Under the pieces are notes generated by a model that did no database searches, was not told the DNA's origin, and was given only the letters and a program-made list of their open reading frames with translations. Below, one piece after another: positions 53,915 through 62,645 of a stretch of 64,000 bases of DNA. The translations under genes and the position numbers were made by a program. The first letter of the stretch is position 1; each line of letters starts with the position of its first letter. Source of the DNA: Verrucomicrobiota bacterium (lineage in GTDB: Bacteria > Verrucomicrobiota > Verrucomicrobiia > Limisphaerales > UBA9464); contig CANIZL010000015.1 of NCBI GenBank assembly GCA_947471985.1, forward strand, positions 1 to 64,000. Reading direction: 5' to 3'.

Positions 53915-54089
53915 GGGGGAGCGTCGTCGCTGGCCGGAGGCGGGGGATTTCACGAACCCACGTGTCGGGCAGTACCGGGGCGGGTTCAAGGGTTTTGCCG
54001 CGGGGCGCCGGGCGAAGAAGTTGGGGCGCGGGCGCACCGAAATTGAATTCACAGTTGAATCCGGCTCCCCACTCCCCAGACTCCGCGCA

Positions 54090-55589
54090 GTGAATACTCC
54101 CGCCTCAGTGCCCAAGAAGCTTTCCCTGGTGGAATATCTGGTGGTGATCATCGCCAGCATTGGCTTTCTGTTCGACACCTATGAGTTGCTAATGACCCCG
54201 CTGGTGGCGCCTTACGCATTGGCTGAGCTGTTGAAAGTGCCCTTGAACAATCCGCTGGTGACGGATTGGGTGGGCCGGCTGCTTTGGATCTCGGCCCTGT
54301 GCGGCGGTGTGTTTGGCTTGTTCGGTGGGTGGCTGGTGGACCAGCTGGGACGGAAGACCGTGATGGGTCTCAGCATCTTCATCTATTCCTTTTCCCCGTT
54401 CGCGGCGGCGTATTCCACGACACTGCCAATGTTTGTCCTGTTCCGCAGTCTGACTTTCATCGGCGTCTGTGTGGAATTTGTCGCTGCGATCACCTGGCTG
54501 GCGGAGATCTTTTCAGATCCGCGCCGGCGGGAACGCTGGTTGGGACTCACCCAGGCTTTTGCGTCGCTGGGCGGCGTGCTGGTCACCGCCGTCAGTTTTT
54601 GGATCAGCAGCCACGGCAAGGACCTGCCGCATCTCGGTCTGCCCACGGCGTTGGGGGCCGCTGATCCGTCGGCCTGGCGGTACCTTTTGATGACGGGAAT
54701 TCTGCCGGCGCTTCCCGTGGCGTTGTTGTTGCCCTTTGTGCCCGAAAGCCAGATCTGGCGGCAACGCCGTGCCGCGAGGACTTTGAAGCGCCCGAGTTTC
54801 ACCGCCCTTTTCGCGCCGGAGTTGCGCCGGGTGACGCTCGTGACCGCTGCGCTGTCGGCTTGCGCCTATGGCATCGCCTTCGGAGCTCTTCAGGTGACGG
54901 TCGCCCGCGTCACTCCGGGGCTTCCTGAGTTGAAGGAGCAGGCCAAGGCGCTGGCGCCACTCCGTAAGGAAGCCGTGGCGCTCAACCTGCAATTGAACGC
55001 GCTGGCGGCAACCGATCCGACCCGCAAGGAAGTCGTCGGCAAGATCAAGGAGAACTTCGGCAAACAGAAGCCCATCAATGACGAGGTGAAAAAGATGAGC
55101 GATACGGTGCAATTCCATCAGGAAATGGGTGGGTTGATCGGACGCATCCTGCTGGCCGCCTTGCTGTTTTACGGAATCCGCCGCGTGGTTCTTCTGAAGA
55201 TTTTCCAGGTGCCTGCGCTGATCGTGTTGCCCTTGACGTATTTTGTGTTTTTTCCGCAGGGCGGGCAGGTGTTTCTGTTGGCGTATGGCGTCTGTGGTCT
55301 GTTGACGGTGGCTCAGTTTAGTTACTTCGGAGAGTACCTGCCCAAGGTGTTCCCCCTGCACCTGCGGGGCACCGGCGGCAGTTTCGCCACCAATGTGGGC
55401 GGACGCATGATTGGCACCAGCATGGCCTTTGTTACGACCAACCTGGTCGCGCCGTGGCTGTCGGGCAGTGGCCCGGTGATGCCGATGCATGTCGCCCAAG
55501 CCGCGGGAGGCGTGGCGGCGGCCATCGCCATTCTCAGTTTCGCCCTGGGATTCCTGCTTCCCGAGCCGAAAGTCAGTGGAGCCGAATGA
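54090..55589 (+). CDS. MFS transporter with a coiled-coil cytoplasmic insertion
   Basis: 499 residues. The start is GTG 54090 (then NTPASVPKKLSLVEYLVV); upstream frame continues but overlaps the divergent gene. The MFS signature GGWLVDQLGRKTVMGLS lies after TM2, with an acidic-aromatic pair FDTYELLM in TM1 as in sugar/acid symporters. The protein has about 12 helices. Between helices 7 and 8 a charged insertion of ~70 residues (about 275-347; ELKEQAKALAPLRKEAVAL ... KEVVGKIKENFGKQKP) is predicted to form coiled coil. The insertion is unusual for the family and may regulate or dock a partner. Substrate unknown. Confidence 0.85.
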   Translation: MNTPASVPKKLSLVEYLVVIIASIGFLFDTYELLMTPLVAPYALAELLKVPLNNPLVTDWVGRLLWISALCGGVFGLFGGWLVDQLGRKTVMGLSIFIYSFSPFAAAYSTTLPMFVLFRSLTFIGVCVEFVAAITWLAEIFSDPRRRERWLGLTQAFASLGGVLVTAVSFWISSHGKDLPHLGLPTALGAADPSAWRYLLMTGILPALPVALLLPFVPESQIWRQRRAARTLKRPSFTALFAPELRRVTLVTAALSACAYGIAFGALQVTVARVTPGLPELKEQAKALAPLRKEAVALNLQLNALAATDPTRKEVVGKIKENFGKQKPINDEVKKMSDTVQFHQEMGGLIGRILLAALLFYGIRRVVLLKIFQVPALIVLPLTYFVFFPQGGQVFLLAYGVCGLLTVAQFSYFGEYLPKVFPLHLRGTGGSFATNVGGRMIGTSMAFVTTNLVAPWLSGSGPVMPMHVAQAAGGVAAAIAILSFALGFLLPEPKVSGAE

Positions 55590-55817
55590 CCGATGGAAGG
55601 CCGCCCGGGGGTGAATCCACCTAACTGCTTAGGCTGGATGTGGTAATGCGGCCTACCTCTGGGGAGTGTGCTTATTGGTTTGATAAATGAAAATTGCAGG
55701 TTGCATGGATTAGCGTGTTTGACGCTTGACCACGCGGGCGGATTTGCCTTATCAGGCAGGAAGAAAAACGTCCCCTCCCCGGGGATTTCCGTCTACGGCA
55801 TCAACATTTTAATAGCC

Positions 55818-56117
55818 ATGACAAAGCGCGATATTGTAACACGTATCAGTCAGGACAGCGGCTATGTTCAGGACCAGGTCTTCGACATTGTCCAACGCAC
55901 TCTGGATGTCATTGCCGAATCGTTGCGCAATGGAGAAACCATTGAGTTGCGCAATTTCGGCGTTTTTGAAGTCAAAGTCCGCAAGGCCCGGGTCGGGCGG
56001 AATCCGAACCAGCCGGAGAAGGATGTCCCGATTCCTGCCCGGGCGGTCGTGAAGTTCAAGCCCGGCAAGGAGATGCGAGCCGCTGTGCTCAAACTGACGG
56101 CGAAATTCAAGAAGTGA
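55818..56117 (+). CDS. HU/IHF family DNA-binding protein
   Basis: 99 residues, starting MTKRDIVTRISQDSG. IHF/HU core with VFDIVQRTLDVIAESLRNGETIELRNFGVFEV and the DNA-minor-groove arm GRNPNQPEKDVPIPARAVVKF, including the conserved RNPN-P loop. The C-terminus is lysine-rich (KFKK). It is chromosomal architecture protein; whether a homodimer HU or an IHF-like subunit cannot be told. Its stop overlaps the convergent gluQ stop by 11 bp. The 228-bp leader is AT-rich and must carry the promoter. Confidence 0.93.
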   Translation: MTKRDIVTRISQDSGYVQDQVFDIVQRTLDVIAESLRNGETIELRNFGVFEVKVRKARVGRNPNQPEKDVPIPARAVVKFKPGKEMRAAVLKLTAKFKK

Positions 56118-56946
56118 GCCGCCACTTCGCCTGAAGGTCTTCCGGACGGACTCCTTGCTCCCGCAGCCGCTGGAGGCTCGCTGAGTCCGTTCTCTTGGCG
56201 AGCCGTACCCCGTGTTCGTCAGTGACCAGCGGGCAATGGAAGAAGTCCGGCGGTGTCCAACCGAGCGCGCGGTACAGCAGGATCTGTCGGGCGGTGCTGA
56301 CCAGCAGATCCGCTCCCCGAACTACTTCGGTGATCCCCATCGCGGCATCGTCCGCCACACACGCCAGCTGATAGCTCGGCACATTGTCCGGTCGCCAAAC
56401 TACAAAGTCGCCGAAATCTCGGCCGGCGACCAGTGTCTGTGCTCCCAACTGGCCGTCACAAAACCGGATGGTTTCGCCGTCCGGGACACGGAATCTCCAG
56501 GCAGTTCGGGTGGTGAGCGTGGCTTTTCCTTGGGATCGACAGGTTCCAGGATAGAGCGGTTCATCGTCGGCGGCGTGCGGAGCGCCGGCGGATTGTTGAA
56601 TGTCCCGGCGGGAACAGGTACAGGCAAAAAGCAGGCCCGTTCGCTGGAGCCGCTCGAAGACGTCAGCGTAATATTCCGAGCGTTCGCTCTGCGAGTACGG
56701 ACCGAATGGCCCACCGACATCCGGGCCCTCGTCCCAACGAATTCCCAGCCAGTGGAGGTCTTCCAGGAAGCCCGTGACGAATTCCGGGCGGGCCCGATCC
56801 CGATCGAGATCGTCATTGCGGAGGATCAGCGTACCTTTCGCCGCACGGGCCCGCTGGGATGCGGTCCAGAAGGTTCGGGCGTGGCCCAGATGCAGCCGCC
56901 CTGTCGGTGAAGGCGCCAGACGGCCACGGTAGGGAGAAGAGGCCAC
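56107..56946 (-). CDS. gluQ: glutamyl-Q tRNA(Asp) synthetase
   Basis: 279 residues. Truncated GluRS-like enzyme that adds glutamate to queuosine 34 of tRNA-Asp. It has the N-terminal GRLAPSPTGRLHLGHARTF (HIGH-type HLGH), the paralogue-specific zinc site CTCSRRDIQ with YPGTC downstream, DFGDFVVWRPDNVPSYQLA, and a KMSKS-equivalent RLAKRTDS, and it ends without the anticodon-binding domain, as GluQ should. I start it at GTG 56946, 34 bp after the PIG-L stop; longer frames overlap PIG-L. tgt and queA are not in the window. Confidence 0.92.
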   Translation of the reverse strand: MASSPYRGRLAPSPTGRLHLGHARTFWTASQRARAAKGTLILRNDDLDRDRARPEFVTGFLEDLHWLGIRWDEGPDVGGPFGPYSQSERSEYYADVFERLQRTGLLFACTCSRRDIQQSAGAPHAADDEPLYPGTCRSQGKATLTTRTAWRFRVPDGETIRFCDGQLGAQTLVAGRDFGDFVVWRPDNVPSYQLACVADDAAMGITEVVRGADLLVSTARQILLYRALGWTPPDFFHCPLVTDEHGVRLAKRTDSASLQRLREQGVRPEDLQAKWRLTS

Positions 56947-56980
56947 AGGTTGGCGGGGAGCGGGGAGCGCGGCCCGCGGA

Positions 56981-57742
56981 TTATCGATGGCAGCGTGGGC
57001 CCAGCGTGGCGCCGAGTGGGTCGTCCTGGGCCCCACCGAAACCCAGGTGCAGATGGCGCGTAAAGCCCTCCGCGTGGGCGAAGCGTTTGGAGCGACGCCC
57101 CAGTTCGTGGGAATCCTGCGTGGCCGCGGCGAGGTAGCTGTCCATGCCCTGCGAGGCATCCAGCCACTCCTTCTGACTGCGGTGACATCCGAGGGCCGCC
57201 AGTTTCCGTTCGTGCACGGTCGCCGTGTCGACGTAGAATTCCGGCTGCCACTTTTCCCGCAACGGGCCGCACAGGCCATGCGGTGCCGAATGATACAGGG
57301 TCAAGGGCGCCAGGGTGGGGCGCCGTCGCGGGCGGCTGACGTAGTTGGGAATTCCCCGCGCAAAGGCGGCGGTCACGGTCAGCCGGCAGGTGATCATGTG
57401 GTCTTCCATGTAATCCACCGGCGGATGCGTGAGAATCACGGAAGGTTCGATTTCCCGGATCAGCGCGCAGAGCCGACGCAGCAGCGCGTCCGTGTAAAAA
57501 ATTTCCAGATCGTCGGCGATGGGCGGGTGCCACGTTGCGCCCAGTTCCCGGGCGGCGGCCCGGGCTTCACGGGCCCGGGTGGTGGCGGTCTTGGCCGAGG
57601 ACATCACCGTCGAGCCAAGGTTTCCGCTGGAGACGTTGCAGTAATGCAGATCCCAGCCGGCCGCGCCCAGGAGCAGCAACGTCCCCGCGGCGCGGAATTC
57701 GATGTCATCCGGATGGGCGAACAGGGCGAGGGCGGCGGGCAT
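56981..57742 (-). CDS. PIG-L (LmbE-like) deacetylase
   Basis: 253 residues. The metal-binding HPDDIEF motif lies at about residue 10, followed by the later His of THPPVDYMEDH and a C-terminal half with HRSQKEWLDASQGMDSY. LmbE/PIG-L enzymes remove N-acetyl groups from GlcNAc-containing compounds with zinc; candidates include glycolipid or thiol precursors such as in bacillithiol or mycothiol synthesis. No BshA/BshC partner is adjacent, so the substrate is open. Upstream of gluQ in the same direction. Confidence 0.87.
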   Translation of the reverse strand: MPAALALFAHPDDIEFRAAGTLLLLGAAGWDLHYCNVSSGNLGSTVMSSAKTATTRAREARAAARELGATWHPPIADDLEIFYTDALLRRLCALIREIEPSVILTHPPVDYMEDHMITCRLTVTAAFARGIPNYVSRPRRRPTLAPLTLYHSAPHGLCGPLREKWQPEFYVDTATVHERKLAALGCHRSQKEWLDASQGMDSYLAAATQDSHELGRRSKRFAHAEGFTRHLHLGFGGAQDDPLGATLGPRCHR

Positions 57743-57786
57743 CGTCGGTAGGAATCAGGTCGGTGGTTAGCTGTTGTCTGCTTCTA

Positions 57787-57825
57787 CCGCCGGCGGGCGG
57801 CGCCAAGGGCGCCCTCCACCGGCGG
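57787..57825. repeat. inverted repeat between the oxidoreductase and PIG-L genes
   Basis: Two nested arms: CCGCCGG (57787-57793) with CCGGCGG (57819-57825), and GGCGCC (57799-57804) with GGCGCC (57808-57813). It lies just after the Gfo/Idh/MocA stop on the minus strand. A hairpin is likely, but without a T-run I would not call it a terminator. Confidence 0.45.
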
Positions 57826-57845
57826 CGGGTGCAATCATCCCCCGA

Positions 57846-58877
57846 CTACAGGCGCACGGGCCGACCGGTGGCGGCACTCTTGTCGGCGGCAAACAGCAGT
57901 TGGTGCGATTTATACGCGTCCCAGAACGACGTGAGCGGCATCTCCTGACCGGCGGCGATGGCATCGAAATAGGCGTGGAACTGGCTTTCGTAAGGGTGGT
58001 CTTTGACGTCACCCGAATCCACGGAGCCGCAGGACAGGTGGCTCCATTTCGCCTTGTTGAGTCCGCCCAGCTTGGTGCTGTGGAAGCGGTCATCCAGCAG
58101 CGCGCCATGGGAGCCCACCAGATGCGTGTGGAAGTAGTAGGGCTGAAGGCAGTCGAGGCAGGACGTGGTCTTGCCGACGCGTCCGTCCTTGAACTTAACC
58201 AGATTGATTTGGGTAGTGGGGAAATCGTAGGCCGCGAAGTGCTCGCTCTTGGACGAGGTGCTGTAGGCGGTGACCTCCACCGGCACGGCGCCCTCCAGGA
58301 ACATCAAGAGCGCGTCCAACGCATGGCAGCCGGCGCTGAGGAGGCTCGAGCCGCCCTCGGCCTTCTTGGAGGACCAGCGGAATTGGCCGTACCACGGACC
58401 CACCCCGTGGAAATAGTCCACCTCCGCGTAGTGCACGTCACCGAGAAGACCGGCGTCCAATACAGACTTAATCGTCTTAGCCTGGCTGGACCAGCGAACC
58501 TCAAAATTGACGCAGGTCTTCAACTTCGGGGATTTCCGGAGGGCGGCGGCCATTGCTTCAAGGTCCTTGGCGGCGAGAGCCAGAGGCTTTTCGCAGATCA
58601 CATGCTTGCCGGCGGCCAGGGCGGCGATGAACTGGCGCGGATGGTCTTTGGGAAACGAGCAGATGTCGATCACATCCAGGGTGGGATCGCTCATCATCGC
58701 TTTGACGTCGGTATAGGCCTTGATGGGGGAGCCGTATTGCTTGGAGAGGGCCGCCTCATCCAACGGTCGCGAGCTGCAGATCGCCGTGACCTGCGCTTTC
58801 CCCGTCGCGTTGATGGCCGGGATGTGGGCGGTGGCCACCCATCCGTGACCGATGACTCCGACATTGAGCTTTTTCAT
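57846..58877 (-). CDS. Gfo/Idh/MocA family oxidoreductase
   Basis: 343 residues. N-terminal Rossmann domain begins right after the chosen ATG (KKLNVGVIGHGWVATAHIPA), with DVIDICSFPKDH and the EKPLALAAKDLEAMAAAL stretch carrying the catalytic-region EKP. The C-terminal alpha/beta domain is present with VDYFHGVGPWYGQFRW and GGSSLLSAGCHALDAL, the latter giving the conserved His. NAD(P)-dependent redox of a sugar or inositol derivative; substrate unknown. Single gene between PIG-L and gpsA with its own ~130-bp upstream gap. Confidence 0.9.
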   Translation of the reverse strand: MKKLNVGVIGHGWVATAHIPAINATGKAQVTAICSSRPLDEAALSKQYGSPIKAYTDVKAMMSDPTLDVIDICSFPKDHPRQFIAALAAGKHVICEKPLALAAKDLEAMAAALRKSPKLKTCVNFEVRWSSQAKTIKSVLDAGLLGDVHYAEVDYFHGVGPWYGQFRWSSKKAEGGSSLLSAGCHALDALLMFLEGAVPVEVTAYSTSSKSEHFAAYDFPTTQINLVKFKDGRVGKTTSCLDCLQPYYFHTHLVGSHGALLDDRFHSTKLGGLNKAKWSHLSCGSVDSGDVKDHPYESQFHAYFDAIAAGQEMPLTSFWDAYKSHQLLFAADKSAATGRPVRL

Positions 58878-59010
58878 GCGAGTGGGAATTGAGGCGCAAA
58901 TCCCGTCGGGTCTCAATGTTCAAATCAGCAAAATTTACCGACAACTTGCGCGGCCTGTGGGACGGGCCGGAATCGGTGACCGTCGACGCCCACCGGCGCT
59001 GTCGGGTTCG

Positions 59011-59997
59011 CTATTCGTGGCGGTACTCCCGATTGAGCAGATCCCGAACGACGGCCCGCGGAGCTTTGCCGGCATAGAGGAGGGCGTAGATTTCGTCGAT
59101 GACCGGGGCCGAAACTGCCAAGCGGCGGGCCAGTTCATGAGCACTGCGGGTGGTGGGATACCCTTCCACCACGGAGGTGCGGTGCGCGAGCAACTCGGCA
59201 ATGGGTTCACCTCGGCCGATACGTTCGCCAAAAGTGCGATTGCGACTCAGCCGCGAGAAACAGGTGACGGTCATATCTCCCAGTCCGCTCAGGCCGGCAA
59301 AGGTTTCGGCGCGGGCACCGCAGGCCACTCCGAGACGGGTGATTTCGGCCAACGCCCGGGTGAGCAGTGCGGCCTTGGCGTTGTCGCCAAATTCCAAGCC
59401 ATCACAGACGCCGGCCGCGATCGCCACCACATTTTTCAGCGCCCCACCCAGCTCCACCCCGATCAGATCGGTGCTCGCGTAAACGCGAAACGTGGGACGG
59501 TGGAAGAGAGTTTGGATCCGGGCGGCGAGCGCGGGATTGGCGCTGGCCGCCACCACGGCGGTGGGGATGCCGCGCGCCACCTCCAGCGCCAACGAGGGAC
59601 CCGACAATCCGGCGGTTTGGGCGCGGGGCGCGAGTTGTTCGATCAACCCGCACATGGTCAGGCCCGTCTCGGCCTCGATTCCCTTGGTGACGCTGATGAC
59701 CGGCCCGGAGTAATTCGCCAAGGCCGCTCCGACGGTGCGGACGGCTCGCGAAGGCACGGCGAGGACGACCAGTTCGGCATCGGCGATGGCGTGGTGCAGC
59801 TCCGGTTCACCGCGCCAATCCCGCGGCAGGACCACCGTGGGGAGGTATTTTTCGTTGGTGCCGGTGCGGAGAACCTCCCCAAGATGGGCTGAATCGTGTC
59901 CCCACAAGGTCACGTGATGCCCATTCTGGTGCAGAACCACGGCGAGGGCCGTACCCCAGGCGCCGATGCCAAGAACAGTAATTCTTCGGGCACTCAT
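59011..59997 (-). CDS. gpsA: NAD(P)-dependent glycerol-3-phosphate dehydrogenase
   Basis: 328 residues. Reduces dihydroxyacetone phosphate to sn-glycerol 3-phosphate for lipid synthesis. Rossmann fingerprint VLGIGAWGTALA, the SVTKGIEAETG block, AGLSGPSLALEVARG, and the catalytic Lys of GGALKNVVAIAAGVCDGL are all present, as is SGLGDMTVTCFS. It starts 12 bp after the plsY stop, so plsY-gpsA form an operon linking substrate and first acylation steps of phospholipid synthesis. Confidence 0.95.
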   Translation of the reverse strand: MSARRITVLGIGAWGTALAVVLHQNGHHVTLWGHDSAHLGEVLRTGTNEKYLPTVVLPRDWRGEPELHHAIADAELVVLAVPSRAVRTVGAALANYSGPVISVTKGIEAETGLTMCGLIEQLAPRAQTAGLSGPSLALEVARGIPTAVVAASANPALAARIQTLFHRPTFRVYASTDLIGVELGGALKNVVAIAAGVCDGLEFGDNAKAALLTRALAEITRLGVACGARAETFAGLSGLGDMTVTCFSRLSRNRTFGERIGRGEPIAELLAHRTSVVEGYPTTRSAHELARRLAVSAPVIDEIYALLYAGKAPRAVVRDLLNREYRHE

Positions 59998-60009
59998 GGA
60001 TGGGGCAAA

Positions 60010-60642
60010 TTAGGCGGTAGTGCTCGTCCGATTGGAGCCGAGCCGATGCTCGGTCCCCGCGAGCAGGCGACGGATGTTGGGGCGATGTTTCCAAATCGCC
60101 AACACGGAGAGGAGGGAGGTCAAACCCAGGACCGGAAGCGGTGCCAGGGTGATCCACGTTGCGGCCGGCAAGGCTGCGGCCGCCAGGATACTGGCGAGGG
60201 AGACGTACCGGCTGGCGGCCAGAATCGTGAGAAATACGGCCAACGTGATGAGAAACGCATACGGCACCAGCGCGGCCAGCACGCCGGCGGACGTGGCGAT
60301 GCCCTTGCCACCCTTGAAGCGCAGCCAGCAGGTGTAATTGTGGCCCAGCACCGCGCCCAGGGCCGCGATCAGCCGCAGGGTGACCGGATCGGCCTCCGGC
60401 CACCAGAGGGCGGCCAGAGCGGGAAGGAGGAGCACGGCCAGCGCCCCTTTGCAGGCATCCGTCAGGAGCACGAGAATTCCCGCCGGTTTTCCCAGCAGAC
60501 GAAAAGCATTGGTGGCTCCGATGTTACCGGAGCCATGGGCCCGGATGTCCAGACCCTTGGCCCGCCCGACCAGATATCCCGTGGGAAACGATCCCAGCAG
60601 ATACGCACCCAGGGCGACCAAGAGAAATGCGCCGACGAACAT
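60010..60642 (-). CDS. plsY: glycerol-3-phosphate acyltransferase PlsY
   Basis: A 210-residue polytopic membrane enzyme that uses acyl-phosphate to acylate glycerol 3-phosphate. Family loops are seen in order: YLLGSFPTGYLVGRAKGLDIR, SGNIGATNAFRLLG, GHNYTCWLRFKGGKGIATSAGV. About five hydrophobic helices are present. The ATG directly before FVGAFLLVALGA is preferred; an in-frame upstream start would add unconserved residues. Partner PlsX is not in the window. Operon with gpsA. Confidence 0.95.
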   Translation of the reverse strand: MFVGAFLLVALGAYLLGSFPTGYLVGRAKGLDIRAHGSGNIGATNAFRLLGKPAGILVLLTDACKGALAVLLLPALAALWWPEADPVTLRLIAALGAVLGHNYTCWLRFKGGKGIATSAGVLAALVPYAFLITLAVFLTILAASRYVSLASILAAAALPAATWITLAPLPVLGLTSLLSVLAIWKHRPNIRRLLAGTEHRLGSNRTSTTA

Positions 60643-60733
60643 GGGTTGTTTCTTAGTTGCCGCCGCCCGGGTAAACAATGAAAGAGCGACTTCGCCAGAC
60701 CCTGGTGAAAACGGCCGACTCACCCGAACCCAA

Positions 60734-61567
60734 TCAGCGGGCGGCGGGCAGGCTTTCGTCGCGCAGTTCGATATCGCCCGGCAGCAGCACCCGGAGGAGT
60801 TCCCCGCCGCGGCCGATCCAGGCATCGGCCTGATACCGATCCAACACCCGGCCCGTAACTTGGAACGTTCGGACCCTTTGCTGACTCACACGGAGTTCGG
60901 TCGTCCGGGCTTCCCAGCGAAACAAGTGGGTGGACCAGGATCCGGCGGCTCCATTGGTGGGATTCCCCGCCGCCAGGAGACCCAGGCCGGAAAGGAGGCC
61001 CGGTGTCAGCAATCCGAAACCGCCGAGGCCGCCATCCAGCGAACGCAATAGCTTCGCGGGATCATTGAGGGGCAGTGTTTGGTTGAAGAGGACGTCGCTT
61101 CCCTGGAGGACGCGCAGGCTCAGCTGCGAGTTGGTGGCCGCGGCAAAAAACTCGTAGGTGATCGGCTTCTGAAGGAACCGCATCTCCACCGAGCGCCACG
61201 TGCGATCGACATTGAATTCGCAGCGGCCGGTACCACGACCGTGCAGGTCCGTCCCAGGGGCCACCAGATTGAGGTCAAAATCCAACGCGTATCCCGTGCG
61301 GCGGGTCACCATTCCCTCGTCGGCCAGCTGATTGGTCGCCGAAGCCTCGTCGTGCAGGACCGAGGGGCTCCAGCGAAGCTGACCGATGGATTGCTTGCCC
61401 TGTCGGATGAAAAGCGTGGAGCTATCCGCCGCTTCCAGCAGGCGCTGGGCAACGGTGGCGAACGGGACCTCTGAGTTGCCGCCCCCGCGGGATTCCATGC
61501 GCCACAGAAGCCCGTTCATCACGAGCCAAAAAAGCGTGATGCCAAGGAAGATCCACCGTGTTTTCAC
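60734..61567 (-). CDS. membrane-anchored hypothetical protein
   Basis: 277 residues if started at GTG 61567, which places one transmembrane segment at the very N-terminus (WIFLGITLFWLVMNGLLW). The rest is mixed alpha/beta without cysteines or recognised motifs, apart from a Gly-Leu-rich run (GLGGFGLLTPGLLSGLGLLAAG). Likely periplasmic with an N-terminal anchor. I do not recognise a family. It is co-directional with the LysM lipoprotein gene upstream, across an 82-bp gap. Confidence 0.6.
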   Translation of the reverse strand: MKTRWIFLGITLFWLVMNGLLWRMESRGGGNSEVPFATVAQRLLEAADSSTLFIRQGKQSIGQLRWSPSVLHDEASATNQLADEGMVTRRTGYALDFDLNLVAPGTDLHGRGTGRCEFNVDRTWRSVEMRFLQKPITYEFFAAATNSQLSLRVLQGSDVLFNQTLPLNDPAKLLRSLDGGLGGFGLLTPGLLSGLGLLAAGNPTNGAAGSWSTHLFRWEARTTELRVSQQRVRTFQVTGRVLDRYQADAWIGRGGELLRVLLPGDIELRDESLPAAR

Positions 61568-61649
61568 AGAGCTTGAACCCGATGGATGGCTGCCGGTTGC
61601 GCCGCTCCGGCAGGAAATTACCGCCAATCCGGGCCTTCGGTCGCGTCGA

Positions 61650-62498
61650 TCATTTCGGCGGCAGTTGCAGGGTCTGGCCCACTTTGAGGCGCCGTGCATC
61701 CAATCCGGGATTCGCGGCCAGCAGCGCGGGCAGGCCGATGCCGTTGGCGCGGGCGATGGTCATCGGGGTGTCGCCGGATTTGACCTTGTACGTCCGCGGG
61801 GCTGGGGCGGGTGGGGGAGTCGGCGTTGAAGGAGGGGTGTGAACCCGGGGGGGCTCCGGTTGGACGAGGCCCGTTGGGCGCGTGGGCGGCCGGTTGGTGG
61901 TCGGGTTGTTGACCGGCGGAGGCGGTGTCGTTCCACTACCGGACGGCGTCCGTACCGCGTCCGATCCGGCACCCGTGCCGACGGCATTGCGGGCTTCCAG
62001 GGCCCGGATTTGCAATTGGCGCTGCGCTTCGGTCAGCTGTTGCCGGAGGGCGTCGTTTTCCCGCTTGAGTTGATCCAATTCCACGGTCGAGCGCTCGCGG
62101 GCAAGCCGTGCCACCACGCGTTCGGCAAGTTTGAATTCGCTGCCCTGGATGCAGGTTTCCGTCGTGGGGTCCGTGAAGGTCCGTCCGTTCACCCGTTGGC
62201 CGATTTCGAGGTACCGACGATAGTGGTAGAGAGCTGTTCCTGGATCATTGAAGTATTGGTAGTACAGGTCGCCCAATTCCTGATGGGCAAAGTAGTTCGC
62301 CGGATTGATCTCGATCGCCTTCTGGAAGGCTTCGCGGGCCGGGACATACATGGAGCTGCGCCGCAGGTTTTCCCCCTGCATGTAATGCGCCTCCTGCTTG
62401 GGATCGCCCGCGGCACGTTCCAACCAGCCGCAACCGGAAACCAGCAGCGACAATCCCAAGACCACCGAACCACCAACCCGCAGACCCCAACGCACCAT
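61650..62498 (-). CDS. LysM/TPR lipoprotein
   Basis: 282 residues. Lipoprotein signal with lipobox LVSGC (MVRWGLRVGGSVVLGLSLLVSGC), then a TPR pair (FQKAIEINPANYFAHQELGDLYY), a coiled-coil stretch (VELDQLKRENDALRQQLTEA), a Pro/Thr-rich spacer, and a C-terminal LysM domain (YKVKSGDTPMTIARANGIGLPALLAANP). It should be tethered to a membrane and bind peptidoglycan through LysM, so a cell-envelope structural or assembly role is likely. Upstream in-frame residues from 62558 lack conservation. Confidence 0.88.
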   Translation of the reverse strand: MVRWGLRVGGSVVLGLSLLVSGCGWLERAAGDPKQEAHYMQGENLRRSSMYVPAREAFQKAIEINPANYFAHQELGDLYYQYFNDPGTALYHYRRYLEIGQRVNGRTFTDPTTETCIQGSEFKLAERVVARLARERSTVELDQLKRENDALRQQLTEAQRQLQIRALEARNAVGTGAGSDAVRTPSGSGTTPPPPVNNPTTNRPPTRPTGLVQPEPPRVHTPPSTPTPPPAPAPRTYKVKSGDTPMTIARANGIGLPALLAANPGLDARRLKVGQTLQLPPK

Positions 62499-62645
62499 GC
62501 CCCGAAGGCTGGCCGGGCGCTGCGCCCTTGGCAATGAAAGCGATGGCTCCGTCAGCATGAAGGCTTTCGGGAATCAACGGGATTCCGGAGGGCGGGGCCA
62601 CGTCCCGGCCCCGGTTGGTAGGGAGAAGTAAGGCGGCGCATGGGA

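Noticed and set aside
57787-57825. Strong hairpin after the Gfo/Idh/MocA gene as a terminator
   Set aside because: The stem is good but there is no T-run, so it is listed only as an inverted repeat.
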